DNA from: JANWJE01 sp044326545
Lineage (GTDB): Bacteria; Chlamydiota; Chlamydiia; Chlamydiales; Parachlamydiaceae
Length of the DNA stretch: 20,465 nt
Direction: 5' to 3'
NCBI GenBank assembly: GCA_044326545.1
Contig: JBIRBM010000033.1
Location: forward strand, 1-20,465
The notes beneath the pieces are model-generated. The model did not search any database, had not been told where the DNA came from, and saw only the letters and a program-made list of their open reading frames with translations. The translations under genes were made by a program, and so were the position numbers. Positions 20,271 through 20,465 of the stretch are shown here, piece by piece (the stretch's first letter is position 1; every line of letters begins with the position of its first letter).

Positions 20271-20465
20271 TTGTAAGATAAGAGTTTGTTTTAAGTGAGT
20301 TAAGAGAAAATAGAAAAGTTTTCAAAAAAGCTGTTGCGTAAAATAAGCCTCATTTTATATATTAGTAACTTCTCACGAACGAAAAGCGAACAACGCGTAA
20401 CGAATGCGAGAAAAAAGCAGGGCCTTGAGTCACTGTAAGATGTTTTGACAGTATAAGAGAGACAA
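20271..20465. other. Right-edge intergenic sequence, no gene recognised
   Basis: These 195 bases contain no ORF that I can support. A weak imperfect dyad runs from TTCTC (20370) to GAGAA (20412), with internal GAACG/AACG repeats. A small ACTGT/ACAGT pair lies near the end. They may belong to the leader of a gene beyond the window. Confidence 0.3.

Noticed and set aside
20370..20412. Another palindrome family near the right edge
   Set aside because: Only five bases pair cleanly at the ends and the inside is a loose mixture of AACG-type repeats; too weak to claim.

Overview
The window looks like a piece of the chromosome of an environmental, amoeba-associated chlamydia (Parachlamydiaceae-like). 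This is an inference. It rests on AT-rich DNA, a methionine aminopeptidase with an N-terminal SEC-C zinc motif, a TrmB that begins MKPxDLK, short DapA/DapB enzymes for diaminopimelate synthesis, a RecD2 helicase, and lineage-type hypothetical proteins, one of them a membrane plus long coiled-coil protein. No rRNA, tRNA, CRISPR array or prophage was seen.

Layout. Bases 1-218 hold the 3' end of an IS982-family insertion sequence, whose probable terminal repeat touches the stop codon of dapA. From 5157 down to 218 on the minus strand runs a tightly overlapping operon: recD2, a membrane-anchored phospholipase-D-like protein, dapB and dapA. A small membrane protein (5230-5655, minus) lies upstream of it. 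After a 400-base AT-rich gap, dnaG and a DCC-family (DUF393) protein form a plus-strand pair. They converge on an ABC-F ATPase gene (8506-9993, minus), and a 162-bp palindrome lies between. Reading right from 10267 are a small unknown protein, a secreted PL7 alginate-lyase-like protein lacking the usual catalytic His, a REC-PP2C (SpoIIE/RsbU-type) phosphatase, a four-TM/coiled-coil protein with an internal 109-residue tandem duplication, and an MFS transporter. map (minus) converges on the MFS gene. trmB and a 366-residue unknown protein follow on the plus strand.

Most of these genes are housekeeping: lysine/peptidoglycan precursors, replication priming, recombination and repair, N-terminal methionine removal, tRNA m7G46. 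The unusual part is the intergenic DNA. At least five dispersed palindromic elements (about 5809, 12798, 15518, 19004 and 20204) share the terminus ACTSACSTTASG, and four of them sit within 1-34 bases of the 3' end of a plus-strand gene. They range from a 50-bp hairpin to an imperfect palindrome of about 274 bp that contains two facing terminator-like hairpins. A second palindrome type occurs intact at 8315-8476. An 18-base identical piece of its terminus lies just upstream of the dnaG start codon. These look like a non-autonomous, MITE- or REP-like repeat system that has been recruited as, or mimics, 3'-end and terminator structures. This is the best candidate in the window for something undescribed.
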